NCBI GenBank assembly: GCA_003427395.1
Contig: BFEA01000671.1
Location: 144,815 to 208,814, forward strand
Origin: Chara braunii
Taxonomy: Eukaryota; Streptophyta; Charophyceae; Charales; Characeae
Direction: 5' to 3'
Length of the DNA: 64,000 bases
In this document: piece by piece, positions 1 through 8,592 of the stretch
Layout of the letters: each line of letters begins with the position of its first letter
Position numbering within the stretch: position 1 is the stretch's first letter
Translations under genes and position numbers: made by a program
The notes under the pieces: model-generated
Seen by the model: only the letters and a program-made list of their open reading frames with translations
The model's database searches: none
What the model was told of the DNA's origin: nothing

Positions 1-640
1 GGATCTCTCCCAGTTGTCACTTTCTTCAGGCCATAGACTTCACTTATAAGAGTTTGGTACTTCATAATCTTCATCATCTTTCTCATCCAAAAAAAATTCA
101 ACATAAGAAGATTCTTCAATAGTTCCTTCAATATTTTTTTTTTCTTCATCTTTCCTCCATTCGATTCGACTCAGACTATCTGCTCTGTTCTTCTAAGTTG
201 GAATTTTTTCCAAGACAAAATTAAAAGTCCAAATGAAGGTTATCCATCTGCTTATTGTTGGATCAATTTGTTGGTGTTTCTTAATTGCACCAATCACAGC
301 AGATACATCAGTTCTCAGAATGAATCTCCTTCCAAGGATATAGTGTCTGAAGCACCTGAGATAGTGGATAATGACCAGTAACTCTTTCCTGAAATGGGTA
401 TAGCCTCTTTATATGGAGGTGAGAGTCATGCTTTCAAACCTCAGAGGTCTTTCCCTTCTATTCCCATCTTTCTGTATGAGTACACCCCCAAGAGCTACTG
501 GTCCTCCATCTGCCTCAATGATGAAGGGTCTACCCTCTTCATCATCATAGTAGGACACTCCCAGCATTATGCCACCATCTTTTAATTTTTCCTGTAGAGT
601 TTCTGTAGCAATCTGCCTTTTCTAAGTCCGAGATAAATCA
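1..640 (-). pseudogene. Ty3 element I: RNase H domain, partial and broken
   Basis: Reading leftward in the same frame as the upstream reverse transcriptase, this stretch encodes a Ty3-type RNase H, which removes the RNA template during reverse transcription. Visible landmarks are RPFIIEADGG (the first acidic site, usually written ETDAS), the FRKELLVIIHYLRCFRHY helix and the ILGRRFILRTD strand, followed by the tail NRADSLSRIEW that typically closes this domain. In-frame stops occur near 622, 409 and 200, so it cannot make a full product. The integrase that should follow lies beyond the left edge. The matching domain in element II is at 32206-32640. The family assignment is firm; the copy is dead. 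Confidence 0.8.
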
Positions 641-1814
641 GCTCCTTGTCTCACCATTTCCCTCAGTGGTTCTGCAAGAGTAGCAAAATGAGGTATGGAA
701 ATCCTCCGAAACCCACAGACATCCAAGAAGCTTATGACATCTGTCACCTGCTTAAGGGGCAGAGGCCAGCTCAAAATTTTGTCTATTTTCTTGGGGTCAG
801 AGCTCCTACCTTTGGAGAAACATCTGAAGTCCAAAATGGTGACCTCTGTTTGGAAGAGAAGCGACTTTGACCCACTAGCGGTCAGGTTATACTTTTGAAG
901 TTTCTCTAGGACCAACTTTACACCGTCAGTATGCTCCCAGACAAACTTCCCGGCGCCATCCCCAACCAAAGTCTCGTCTCTTACCATAGGTCCTTTCACA
1001 TGATTATCGTCAATGTAGGGGCTGGTTATCTCAGGCGAGATATCCTGCATAACTTTGATCATATCTCTTTGAACCACTGCCACACTATTAGTCCAGCCTT
1101 GAGCACTATGCACATCTGGATGAGGCCCCTTGGCGTGTGCATGGCAGTCATTGGCCGGCTAGTGGGATCAATGAGAAACTGATCATAGCCAGAATACAAA
1201 TCAATTAAAGAATAAATACAGCGACCAACAAATGATTCAGAAAGGAGATCAGCATTAGGTAGACTACCGGCATAACGTACCGTTACCGAGTTGAGTTTTT
1301 GGAGGTTCTGTATCCATCTCAGTCCACCCCCTGGTTTTCAAAAGCAAAACCAGTGGTTAGCATACGGTCCATCAGCAGGCTCAGCAACATTAGATGCAAT
1401 CTTTTTGTCAAGATACTTTACCACTTCTGCCTCTTCTTTCAGGGCATACTTGGTTGGTCTATCATTCCATGAAATATGATGAACTGCCCAAATTTTGACC
1501 ATCTTAATCATATCCACATTCAACCGCCTCTTTTCTTCATCATTAAAAGAGAATGCACCAGAGAACTCTTGGCACACCTTGAAGATATATTTTTTCTCTT
1601 TAGGCAAGATGAATTGATCAGAGCCTATCTTCATCGTATCAAACCTTTCCCTGGTGACTCTATTCCCAAACTTTGCAGATTTTTGTAATGCCTTAATAAT
1701 TCTCATTTCTTTCTCCAGTGTCTCGTCATAATCCTTTTCTATCAGGACTACCACTGGGTTCTTCTTCACCCTCTTGGGCTTATACTTTATTTTTGACCCA
1801 GTGACTATTTTCAT
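622..1814 (-). pseudogene. Ty3 element I: reverse transcriptase, broken
   Basis: This is a Ty3-type reverse transcriptase running right to left. The N-terminal part (1814-1338) has the usual lead-in with GPYANHWFCF, then a stop near 1335. Past the stop the frame continues with LRWIQNLQKLNSVTV, the motif A block SLIDLYSGYDQF (catalytic Asp kept), and MTAMHTPRGL. A frameshift near 1114-1140 moves the reading frame to the C-terminal part (1113-622), which carries QGWTNSVAVVQRDM and the catalytic YIDD box (SPYIDDNHV), then the thumb. It overlaps the upstream protease ORF by four bases, so a shift between them may once have been used. Compared with element II, this copy keeps the motif A Asp that element II has lost. 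Confidence 0.85.
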
Positions 1815-2638
1815 AAAAAAAGATGAGTTGATGCAAATCTCAATTTCATTTTCCCACCCTTGGCAGTCTCAACAGCCTTCTTAAAGGCTTTAATCTGTTC
1901 ATCATCGTCTTTAAGTTTACCAAGGGCTTTCACCATCTTTGAAATCTGATTTATATCAACTGAGACCTCCTCCTTAAATTCATGTTTATCTTTTCCTTTG
2001 ATCTTTCTTGCCCTCTCAACAAACTCTTCCCTTCTAATTGAGTTGGCTGATATCTTATGTTTGTAGTGGTAAGCCGGACAGACCACGAAAGTCTGCTCTT
2101 GAGCAGTTTCCGAGTCTTGCAAACTGATCTTGGATGACCCTTCATGACTGAAAAATCGGACAACCTCCATCCTGTGTAAGAACGGAGTGCCCAGAATACA
2201 GTCATGATCCAAGTCGGGTATCACAAATCTCAATAACTCGACTGCCATCATTCCAGCTTTAATAGGCAGATGGTCAATAAACCTTGCCACGTAGAGCTCC
2301 CCAGCAATATTACTTAGTGTTTGCATCGCAGGTCTATCGATAGTCAGCCGACAGACTTCCATTGCCTTCTGGGAAATAAGTATCACCGCTGCCCGTGAAT
2401 CCACTAAGGCTCGAATTTTTACTTGATTAATATAGATTGTTAAATAGCCACAACCTATGGTGACGAATCCCATCTTACATCCAGGTAAGGTCCTGTTAAC
2501 CTGGCTAGGAAAGACTGATCTCAAATAATTAACTTCCATTCTTTTCTTCTCAACTAGCTTCTTCAACGCCTCTCTCAACTTTGGCGTTAGTGTCATTGCC
2601 TCCTTGAAGGACAATGTCACCTCTGTTTTTTCTAGCAT
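1811..2638 (-). pseudogene. Ty3 element I: gag-pol linker and aspartic protease
   Basis: This 275-residue ORF corresponds to the retropepsin-like protease that cuts the Gag-Pol polyprotein. The basic, charged N-terminal part (FKEAMTLTPKLREALKKLV) matches the linker before the protease of element II. The active-site loop is recognisable as ALVDSRAAVILIS, where the family has D-S/T-G-A: the Gly after the catalytic Asp-Ser is replaced by Arg, which should harm catalysis. The later hydrophobic-Gly motif is present as CILGTPFL. A charged C-terminal tail of about 90 residues follows. The ORF is otherwise uninterrupted and overlaps the RT reading frame by four bases. Assignment rests on motif order and on alignment by eye with 34134-35168. 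Confidence 0.75.
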
Positions 2639-2759
2639 CTTAGTAATTACATCAGTAATTACTGTTCCATCTTCTAATTCACTCTTGAGTAGATATTTTC
2701 TTTTCTTCCCTTGTTCACTTTTCTTGGGTAAAAATTATGGTCCTTCATCATAAAAAATT

Positions 2760-3533
2760 TCAATCAGAGTCTCCTCGACTTTTCTTTTTTTTCTTTTCCT
2801 CTATCATTTGAGGTGTTAAATGCGCATGAACGTTCATCACTTCTCCAATCGTTGTATCTGGTTTCATAATGAGTTCTGGAGGTAAATCACCTTCAAATGA
2901 CATCATGTTAGCTGAACAGGTAGGCTTGTTAGAAGAAAACACTACCAACTCAGATGAAATCTGAGGAGTAGAACTCTCTCCTAACGAAAGTCCACCTGGA
3001 GCGATCTCATGTCCCATGTCCTCCACTAAGGAGAGAGACCATAGAGGCAACTCGATCAAGGCAAATGAATCATCAGGTTCTTGTACAAGTCCCTTAGGCA
3101 AATCACCTATGAAAGCGTGAACATTCACATTAACTTTTATTTTTTTCTTTTTCTTCATTTTTTCATCATGCTTAAGGGCAAGAAGTCGCATGCCTCCAGG
3201 ATGCCTGAGATCTAACTTGTTCCATGAACTGTCACAAACATGCCCCATTGCATCCTTCTTTCCTACCCCACTCTTCACATCCTCTTCTAGTGGCTTACAG
3301 TAAGTAGTGGTATGACCTCCTTCACCACAATAATAGCAGACAAAGCTCTTCCTTGGTCGTTCATCATACTTTTTTCTTTCTCTGTTCTCTTTTCCACCTT
3401 TCCCTCCATTCTTTTCAGATTTGGAGAAATCCTCTCTTTTACCATAGTTATCATCATCATCATCATCATCCTCATCATCATCACTTTCTGGCCTCTTCTT
3501 CCCTTTCTCATCCACAATATGATTGGCAGGCAT
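2760..3533 (-). pseudogene. Ty3 element I: Gag C-terminal part with zinc knuckle
   Basis: This encodes the nucleocapsid side of Gag. Near residue 65 is a zinc knuckle CYYCGEGGHTTTYC that fits CX2CX4HX4C exactly; it normally binds the element's RNA. Before it is a run of Asp residues encoded by a trinucleotide repeat (3450-3482 on the plus strand reads as repeated ATC), followed by Lys/Glu-rich sequence. The ORF ends in a run of Lys. The acidic run is probably a microsatellite expansion inside the gene. It lies directly upstream of the protease ORF in transcription order, as expected for Ty3. About 120 bases separate the two. Confidence 0.75.
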
Positions 3534-4256
3534 ATAGTTAGTTATAACCCTCTCAATAATATTTTCGGCATTTAAATTGTTTCCTCTGCATAAACCATTC
3601 TCTGTCTCTCAGTCTTTGGCCAATATACTGATCTGATATAGTGACCACTTTTTGTGAGAAACTGTAGGTAGAGTTCTGACAATTGCTATCATTTCATCCC
3701 ATCTGAGAGGGTAATGTTGGGCCTGATTGAGAACTGTCTGTCTTTCAGTGTAAGAGAAATTAATCAGAAATATGTGACATCTCTGAGCTTCATCCAAATA
3801 TGAGATTCTTCTTGTTGTTCTAATAAAAATCTAAAGGAAAACATTGAAAGTGTCATACTTAGCTCGTCCGATATTGAGGAGATCCTAGGTAGTAGTTGTA
3901 ACAGAGTCTTTCTCAAATTTTCTTTTCATTTTTTCTTTAACCTTTTCTCATGTGGTAGCCCCTTCCATTAACTCTTAAACAGCCAACCTCGAGTCAGTGT
4001 CACAGTAAGATAGAAGGTGCTTAAGTCGTTGCTTAACTGTCCAACCATAACTGAGCCTAAATAATTCATATTCGTCCAAGAAATCATTCACTTGAAACCC
4101 TCTGAAACATGGAATCCTCTCGTCTGTTTTTTTTGCTCTGGCGATATCTTATCCTCCTTTTATGGTGTCAACTATCTCTACCGGTTCTCGTATAGCACCT
4201 ACTAGAGCCTCCTCATTAGTCCCTGCAGAAAAACTCGGTCTCCCTCGTCCTGCCAT
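3534..4256 (-). pseudogene. Ty3 element I: Gag N-terminal/capsid part, degenerate
   Basis: Reading leftward from an ATG whose first base is 4256 gives MAGRGRPSFSAGTNEEAL, a basic N-terminus like other plant Ty3 Gags. After a stop it continues in frame with a capsid-like stretch containing IPCFRGFQVNDFLDEYELF and SYGWTVKQRLKHL. Further down, 3797-3609 gives another piece (MDEAQRCHIFLINFSYT). Several stops and frameshifts break the gene. I chose the start from the Met and the spacing to the upstream accessory ORFs. Family assignment comes from position before the zinc knuckle and from the aromatic/charged capsid pattern shared with the second gag-like gene of element II (30193-29717). Confidence 0.6.
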
Positions 4257-4407
4257 CTTGACCATAGACTCTCCTTGATTCTTTCTTTTCTCTCTCTATC
4301 ATTCATGTCCTCCCTTTTTTTGTTTTTCAATTTCTCACTCTTCTCGCAAGGGATACAGACTCGTTTCTCTCTTCTCTCGTTTGCTCTACCCCTTGAGAAT
4401 TTTGTAC

Positions 4408-4785
4408 TTAAAGAGTGTAAGCAATAATAGACTGGGTAGTAATCAATGACAATGCAACCCTTCTCAATTTTCTGATATAATCCTCAATCAGTTCTCTTTC
4501 CTCATTCCTGCTTAATCTTTTATCATATCCCTTTATAGTACCTCGGATCATAAAGTATCGTGTCAAGTCTATGATCTCATAATCAAATTGCATGGTTTAT
4601 GATCCGGTGTTAATCCTCCTAGCAAGATAGACTCGTTCCCTAGAAGATTGATAGGATATTCTCTCAGTAGCTCCCACTTTCACTACCTTTAATAAATAGT
4701 TGATCTCAGTCTGGTCAGTGATAACTCTCAGGGCAGAATCTCTCATCTGATCAAATAAAGGTTGCAAAAACTCAAGTTCATCCAA
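4408..4785 (-). pseudogene. Accessory domain B, two tandem diverged copies
   Basis: Two short ORFs (4785-4597 and 4593-4408) lie between the accessory cluster and gag. Both contain the same pattern: an amphipathic helix, then a hydrophobic/DQT or TTQ stretch and an IxYxL ending (ALRVITDQTEINYLL in the first, ALSLITTQSIIAYTL in the second). A third copy is at 8204-7932. I do not recognise the domain. Its position, upstream of gag in a Ty3-type element, is where some plant retrotransposons carry an extra ORF. Both copies are short and probably broken. The internal similarity is seen directly; any function is unknown. Confidence 0.45.
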
Positions 4786-5051
4786 GATAGAGACTTTTCG
4801 GTCGGAGATCCGAAGAGTTCCTTCTACCTTGACTATCCTTCTTTCCAGTACAACCCCAATCGTTAGCTATTCGACCAAGTTGGTCATTATTAACCATCAT
4901 AGACAACATCTGAAAGATAAATTTCAGTTTGGACATAATTAGGAATTTCGAACCTGTGTTGAAAAGTACTCAAAAGTAGGGATTTTATCAACACAATAAA
5001 ATTTTTCTCTTTTGCCCTACCATCCTCAGCAATAGCCTCTAGCAAAGGCAT

Positions 5052-5273
5052 TCAATCTCTTCTGTCTTCAAATCCATCAGGAACTGAGAATTCACGGAAC
5101 CTCTCAAATTCTTTTACTCCCACTTCCCACGTAACTTTTCTTCTTAACTTCTCTAGCCACTCTTTTGTCCGCTCAAGACTGACATAAGCCCCTTTTAAAT
5201 ACTCCAAGTAGTCAACTTCCTCCTCTAGACAGGGAGAGGAGTAAACCCTCACATCCAAACTGTCAGAGTTCAA
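5052..5273 (-). pseudogene. Accessory domain A, copy 4 (partial)
   Basis: A 73-residue ORF with SLDVRVYSSPCLEEEVDYLEY near its start and an acidic helix ending KEFERFREFSVPDGF. It aligns by eye with the second half of the ORF at 5747-5307 (MYDVRIYVPKERSTY ... RFTAFEGF), so it looks like one more diverged copy of the same accessory domain, missing its N-terminal part. It is only about 30 bases from that neighbour, and the two may be parts of a longer tandem protein. Function unknown; no catalytic motif seen. Confidence 0.4.
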
Positions 5274-5306
5274 GAATTTAACTACAGGAATATGAAATAT
5301 TACATG

Positions 5307-5747
5307 TCATTTTTCACAAATCTCATGCCTCAAGATTACAAAGAGATTATCATACCCTGTCACCTCATAAAGTTTGCCCCTCATAGTAGTTACTCTTGCT
5401 ACTGAGAGTATCCTTCTTGGACCCTCTTCACTTTCCATGCAAAATTTATCATGGCAGACCAATTGTCTCTTGACGGGTTGAGTTGGAAATCCCTCAAAGG
5501 CAGTAAATCGAGTAGATCCAGTGAAACATTTATTTTCTCTCTCAAGTCTCTCTTTCTCTTTGAGTACAACCTCTTCAACAAATTCCCAGCATCTCCCATA
5601 CATTGCATAAGTACTTCTTTCTTTTGGGACATAAATTCTCACATCATACATGTCCAGGTCTATGAAGTAAAATGTCCGTACATAGAATCGTTCTTGCTCC
5701 CATCCACTCTCGACCATCTCATATCTGACAGCCTCGTATGGGAACAC
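5307..5747 (-). pseudogene. Accessory domain A, copy 3
   Basis: A 146-residue ORF upstream of gag in element I. It starts MFPYEAVRYEMVESGW and then has an aromatic/Asp-rich strand followed by MYDVRIYVPKE and a long Glu/Lys helix. The same ordered pattern (F-x-Y start, then D-x-R-x-Y-V) occurs in the ORFs at 6279-6001 and 7752-7174. This is a tandem family of diverged domains, not a known enzyme. It could be a structural or silencing-suppressor-like accessory protein, but nothing in the sequence shows which. Confidence 0.45.
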
Positions 5748-6000
5748 CTCTCTCTTACTTCGAGTGTTTAAAGATCTCAGAAGACACTCAACTTTTTATT
5801 GACTTGAGCTTGAACCTCCGCCAAATTTTGACCTTCTCTGTCTGATTTCCTCTGCCGAAGTCTCTTTAGTTCTCATGACATCCAGTTCACTTCTCCCATT
5901 TCAGTACCATGTTGATGATTGGTAGTCAATTAGTCCCATCACAGTAGCAATCAGGTATAAGAGGGATCGGAACAGTCTCATACGTTACTGACATTAGACT

Positions 6001-6279
6001 TCATTCCACTTTCTTCTTCTGTTTGATTAAATCCGCCTTCTCATCGTAAAGAGATTGGATTGCAATTCCCCATAACCAATTGAAAACCTCACCGTTGTCA
6101 CAATCTCCCTTCTTGACATAAGGACGAATATCATAAATATCTCCCTCCAAGAAGCGAGCCAGCACTACGCTGATGGCCGAATTGCCAGAACGGTAGACCC
6201 AATAATGCTCATACTGATAAGGAAATATTCCTTTGGTAGTTACTTTCGAGAGCTCTTTCAGTGCATCAAAAATTATCAT
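6001..6279 (-). pseudogene. Accessory domain A, copy 2
   Basis: A 92-residue ORF, the first accessory ORF after the primer site at 6604-6620. It has GIFPYQYEHYWVYRSGN, then SVVLARFLEGDIYDIRPYV and KKG. The motif FxEGxIxDxRxYVKxG is shared with 7752-7174 almost residue for residue, although the rest has diverged. It ends in a Lys-rich tail and may be truncated relative to the 192-residue copy. Homology between the copies is directly visible; the role is unknown. Confidence 0.5.
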
Positions 6280-6603
6280 TCTTGATGAAGTCTCTAAGCT
6301 CTTGACTCTTTCTTTACTTTCTCAATGTCTCAAGGGCATCATAAGCTCATAAGGCATACATGAAATCAAGCCTGATTCTCTTCAGTCAGTAATATCAATC
6401 CCCTTCTCCGGTCCAGTGTGGTACCTCACACAAGGAAAGATGGAATTCAGTTAGCAACCAAGCTTTTTCAAGAGAATAATGACTCAAGAATGATTGTCAA
6501 ATCAGTCTGGAAAATTCAGAGATTGTCAACAGTTCTCAAGGCCTAATCAAAGATAAACTGTTTGTTGACCTAGGCTCGTTCCGGACACGGAAAATTTTCA
6601 TGT

Positions 6604-6620
6604 CCCCGACAACGGCGCCA
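6604..6620 (-). promoter_or_regulatory. Primer binding site, tRNA-Asp type (element I)
   Basis: The plus strand reads ccccgacaacggcgcca, which matches the 3' end of plant cytosolic tRNA-Asp with one mismatch. The complementary minus strand is therefore a primer binding site for minus-strand DNA synthesis. It is followed (rightward) after a few T residues by tgtcgcac at 6625, a TG-type LTR end. The same arrangement recurs in element II at 40681-40700. Confidence 0.75.
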
Positions 6621-6624
6621 TTTT

Positions 6625-7140
6625 TGTCGCACTTTTTCCAATCGGGCCACTTCAGGCGACTGGAAAGCCAACAGGCTGTCACGCAGGATTTTGTGAGTTT
6701 TTGCAATAATTAATTAAATAGAGCAAATCCCTTCCTGTTGTGTGCACCCGGCTTCGAGCTAGACCCTTCAATTGCGATCTTCGTCGGCCTCCGGTCTTAT
6801 AAATCTTTGATTGCGATTCGGAACAACAATGATGATGCATATAAATAAAAATAAAATTAAATTGCCATGTATGTTTCAGGATGCCAATTTGAGGATTGTG
6901 AACTGTAACGTGATCAGCAAAGAAATAGAATAATAAAGCAATGCCAAAAGAGATAATCAAGACTGACTGACTCAAGGCAAAGACAAGATAAAAGAGGAAA
7001 AACTGAGAACTCATAATAGTATCAGAAAGTACACATGAAAGAGAGCATGGCCATCACCAGTTTCGAGTCCTCACTCATCCCTCTGAACCCTCACTCTCGA
7101 TCTCTCATTTTTTTGTTCGTCTCTTGCGTCCATATCTCAG
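6625..7140 (-). mobile_element. Element I LTR, left boundary; right end not resolved
   Basis: The LTR begins at 6625 with TGTCGCAC next to the primer site. About 70 bases in, it carries tgtcacgcaggattt, a block also found at nearly the same distance into the element II LTRs (near 19038 and 40752), so the two families are related. A TATA-like ttatttatatg on the minus strand lies near 6840. The partner LTR is outside the window, so the far end cannot be set. I stop at 7140 because accessory ORFs of the same type as inside the element begin just beyond. Confidence 0.5.
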
Positions 7141-7173
7141 TACTTTCTTAGATTGTGGTTTTTGTATGTAGAG

Positions 7174-7752
7174 TCACCTATAGCCAGCGAGTTCCGAGCT
7201 CTTCCATCCAAATCCCATGATACAGAAGTCAACCATAGCACAAAACTTCTTCCATGGTGTAAGGAGATACGGCTGAGCGAAGATCCCCCGTATGAGATTT
7301 TGGAACTCGGAAGGCTCAGTTACTGCCTCATAATCGATTGTTGCAGGAGAGATGTACCTCTTTACCAAGTCTACCAAGCCGCCCCAACAAGACCTATTAG
7401 TGAGTAGAAAAGGGACTGGCGGCTTGGGGTAGTCAACATAGAGCTTGGGTCCAAAGTTGCGAATTAGTTTGGCACCACTCTCATCAAGCTCACATTCTCT
7501 TTGCTCTAAATAGCAGGCTGCCGAAATCCAGACTGAGTCGAAGTCATGGGTCTTTTTGCCTCTCTTCACATAGAGTCTCAAATCATGGATGGTACCCTCT
7601 GCAAAACTGGTATGAACGGCGAAGATTGACAGATCTCCCTGTCTGAAAACAGCTGCACTGACATACTGATATCGGAAAGCATCCTTGCATGAGATCTGAT
7701 TGAGGTTAGTCAACACCGAATCGCTGACCGGGAAAGACTGGATTGTACTCAT
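7174..7752 (-). CDS. Accessory domain A, copy 1 (longest, 192 residues)
   Basis: An uninterrupted 192-residue ORF starting MSTIQSFPVSDSV. Residues about 25-65 carry AFRYQYVSAAVFRQGD and FAEGTIHDLRLYVKRGKK, the signature shared with 6279-6001 and, more weakly, with 5747-5307. The C-terminal half (pro-rich KPPVPFLLTN, then a helix and a hydrophobic end) has no counterpart in the shorter copies. It lies outside the primer site of element I, so it either belongs to a neighbouring related element or sits inside a long LTR. No signal peptide or enzyme motif is apparent. Retained reading frame suggests it is the least decayed member. Function unknown. Confidence 0.45.
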   Translation of the reverse strand: MSTIQSFPVSDSVLTNLNQISCKDAFRYQYVSAAVFRQGDLSIFAVHTSFAEGTIHDLRLYVKRGKKTHDFDSVWISAACYLEQRECELDESGAKLIRNFGPKLYVDYPKPPVPFLLTNRSCWGGLVDLVKRYISPATIDYEAVTEPSEFQNLIRGIFAQPYLLTPWKKFCAMVDFCIMGFGWKSSELAGYR

Positions 7753-7931
7753 GTGTATGAGAACTGATACTTCTCAGATTGTCTCAAAACTGTCGACTGA
7801 TTCGATTGCTGTTCGTGTTTCGTTGATGTACTATGTGCCCGGTTGTGACCTGATTCTGAATCTAGTTCGTTTTCTCTAATCTGTCTCTGTTTGATGCGAA
7901 TTCGTTTATCGGAATTCATGGCTAAACTCCC

Positions 7932-8204
7932 TCACTGCTTTTTAACAACCACCCTCCTTGCTCCCTCAACGGATCCTACCGATGAGAGGATGCAGTGTAG
8001 TTTCCCGTCGGATCCATGAATGTAATAAGTGTACTCAATGAGTGTCTGGTCTCTCACAAATGTCAGGGCGTGTTCCATTATAAACCTTGTCTGGTGATGA
8101 AAATTCTCAATCACTCTCTCTTTCCAGCCTTCGGTCTTGTCCCGGTGCAGTGAGCAAGTTACTCTTACTGTGTTTCCTTCTCCCATTTTTCTGCAAAAGC
8201 CCAC
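7932..8204 (-). CDS. Accessory domain B, copy 1
   Basis: A 90-residue ORF upstream of the domain A ORF. It contains a central helix and ALTFVRDQTLIEYTYYI, which matches the DQTEINYLL and TTQSIIAYTL stretches of the two copies at 4785-4408. The order B then A here, versus A then B nearer gag, suggests two accessory clusters from related elements. It ends in a basic RRVVVKKQ tail. Not recognised as any named family. Confidence 0.4.
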   Translation of the reverse strand: MGFCRKMGEGNTVRVTCSLHRDKTEGWKERVIENFHHQTRFIMEHALTFVRDQTLIEYTYYIHGSDGKLHCILSSVGSVEGARRVVVKKQ

Positions 8205-8277
8205 TACATTGGCCCCAGGTGCGAGATTGAGCGGCTCGAGAGAAGGTTAGAGTAAGAGATCACTGCCCGGTTTTCTG

Positions 8278-8592
8278 CTAATGAGTAGTTTGCTGATAGT
8301 GAAGGATTTCTGAGGATTGACTCTCAACTAGACCGTTCAACGTCCATGACATGCGGATAAGAAACTGACAAAATGTGTTGAGCCTCATTGGCCTGATCGT
8401 TACTAGCCCCTCGCTGGGTTTAACAGTCTGATTACTGCTGGTCTTCGCTCCAGATTGACCCAGAATTGGAGAAAATTTGGATAATGTATGATGCCAAAAT
8501 GCTGCAGAGTTCTGGTTGTCTATACTAATTTTCTTAATCGATGGCCGCCACTCATACCCCAGCAGTCCATTGGCACTTGATGCTCTCAACAT
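8278..8592 (-). CDS. Unrecognised 104-residue ORF
   Basis: An open frame on the same strand as the accessory ORFs and immediately upstream of them. It is Ser/Asn-rich with no motif that I recognise and no detectable resemblance by eye to domains A or B. It may be the remnant of an upstream accessory ORF, or a chance frame. Confidence 0.2.
   Translation of the reverse strand: MLRASSANGLLGYEWRPSIKKISIDNQNSAAFWHHTLSKFSPILGQSGAKTSSNQTVKPSEGLVTIRPMRLNTFCQFLIRMSWTLNGLVESQSSEILHYQQTTH

Noticed and set aside
3353-3541. His-rich plus-strand frame
   Set aside because: Shadow of the Asp run in Gag on the other strand (ATC/GAT repeat).
6679-7014. Hydrophobic 111-residue frame in the element I LTR
   Set aside because: AT-rich LTR sequence; no homology to the accessory families and no initiation context.
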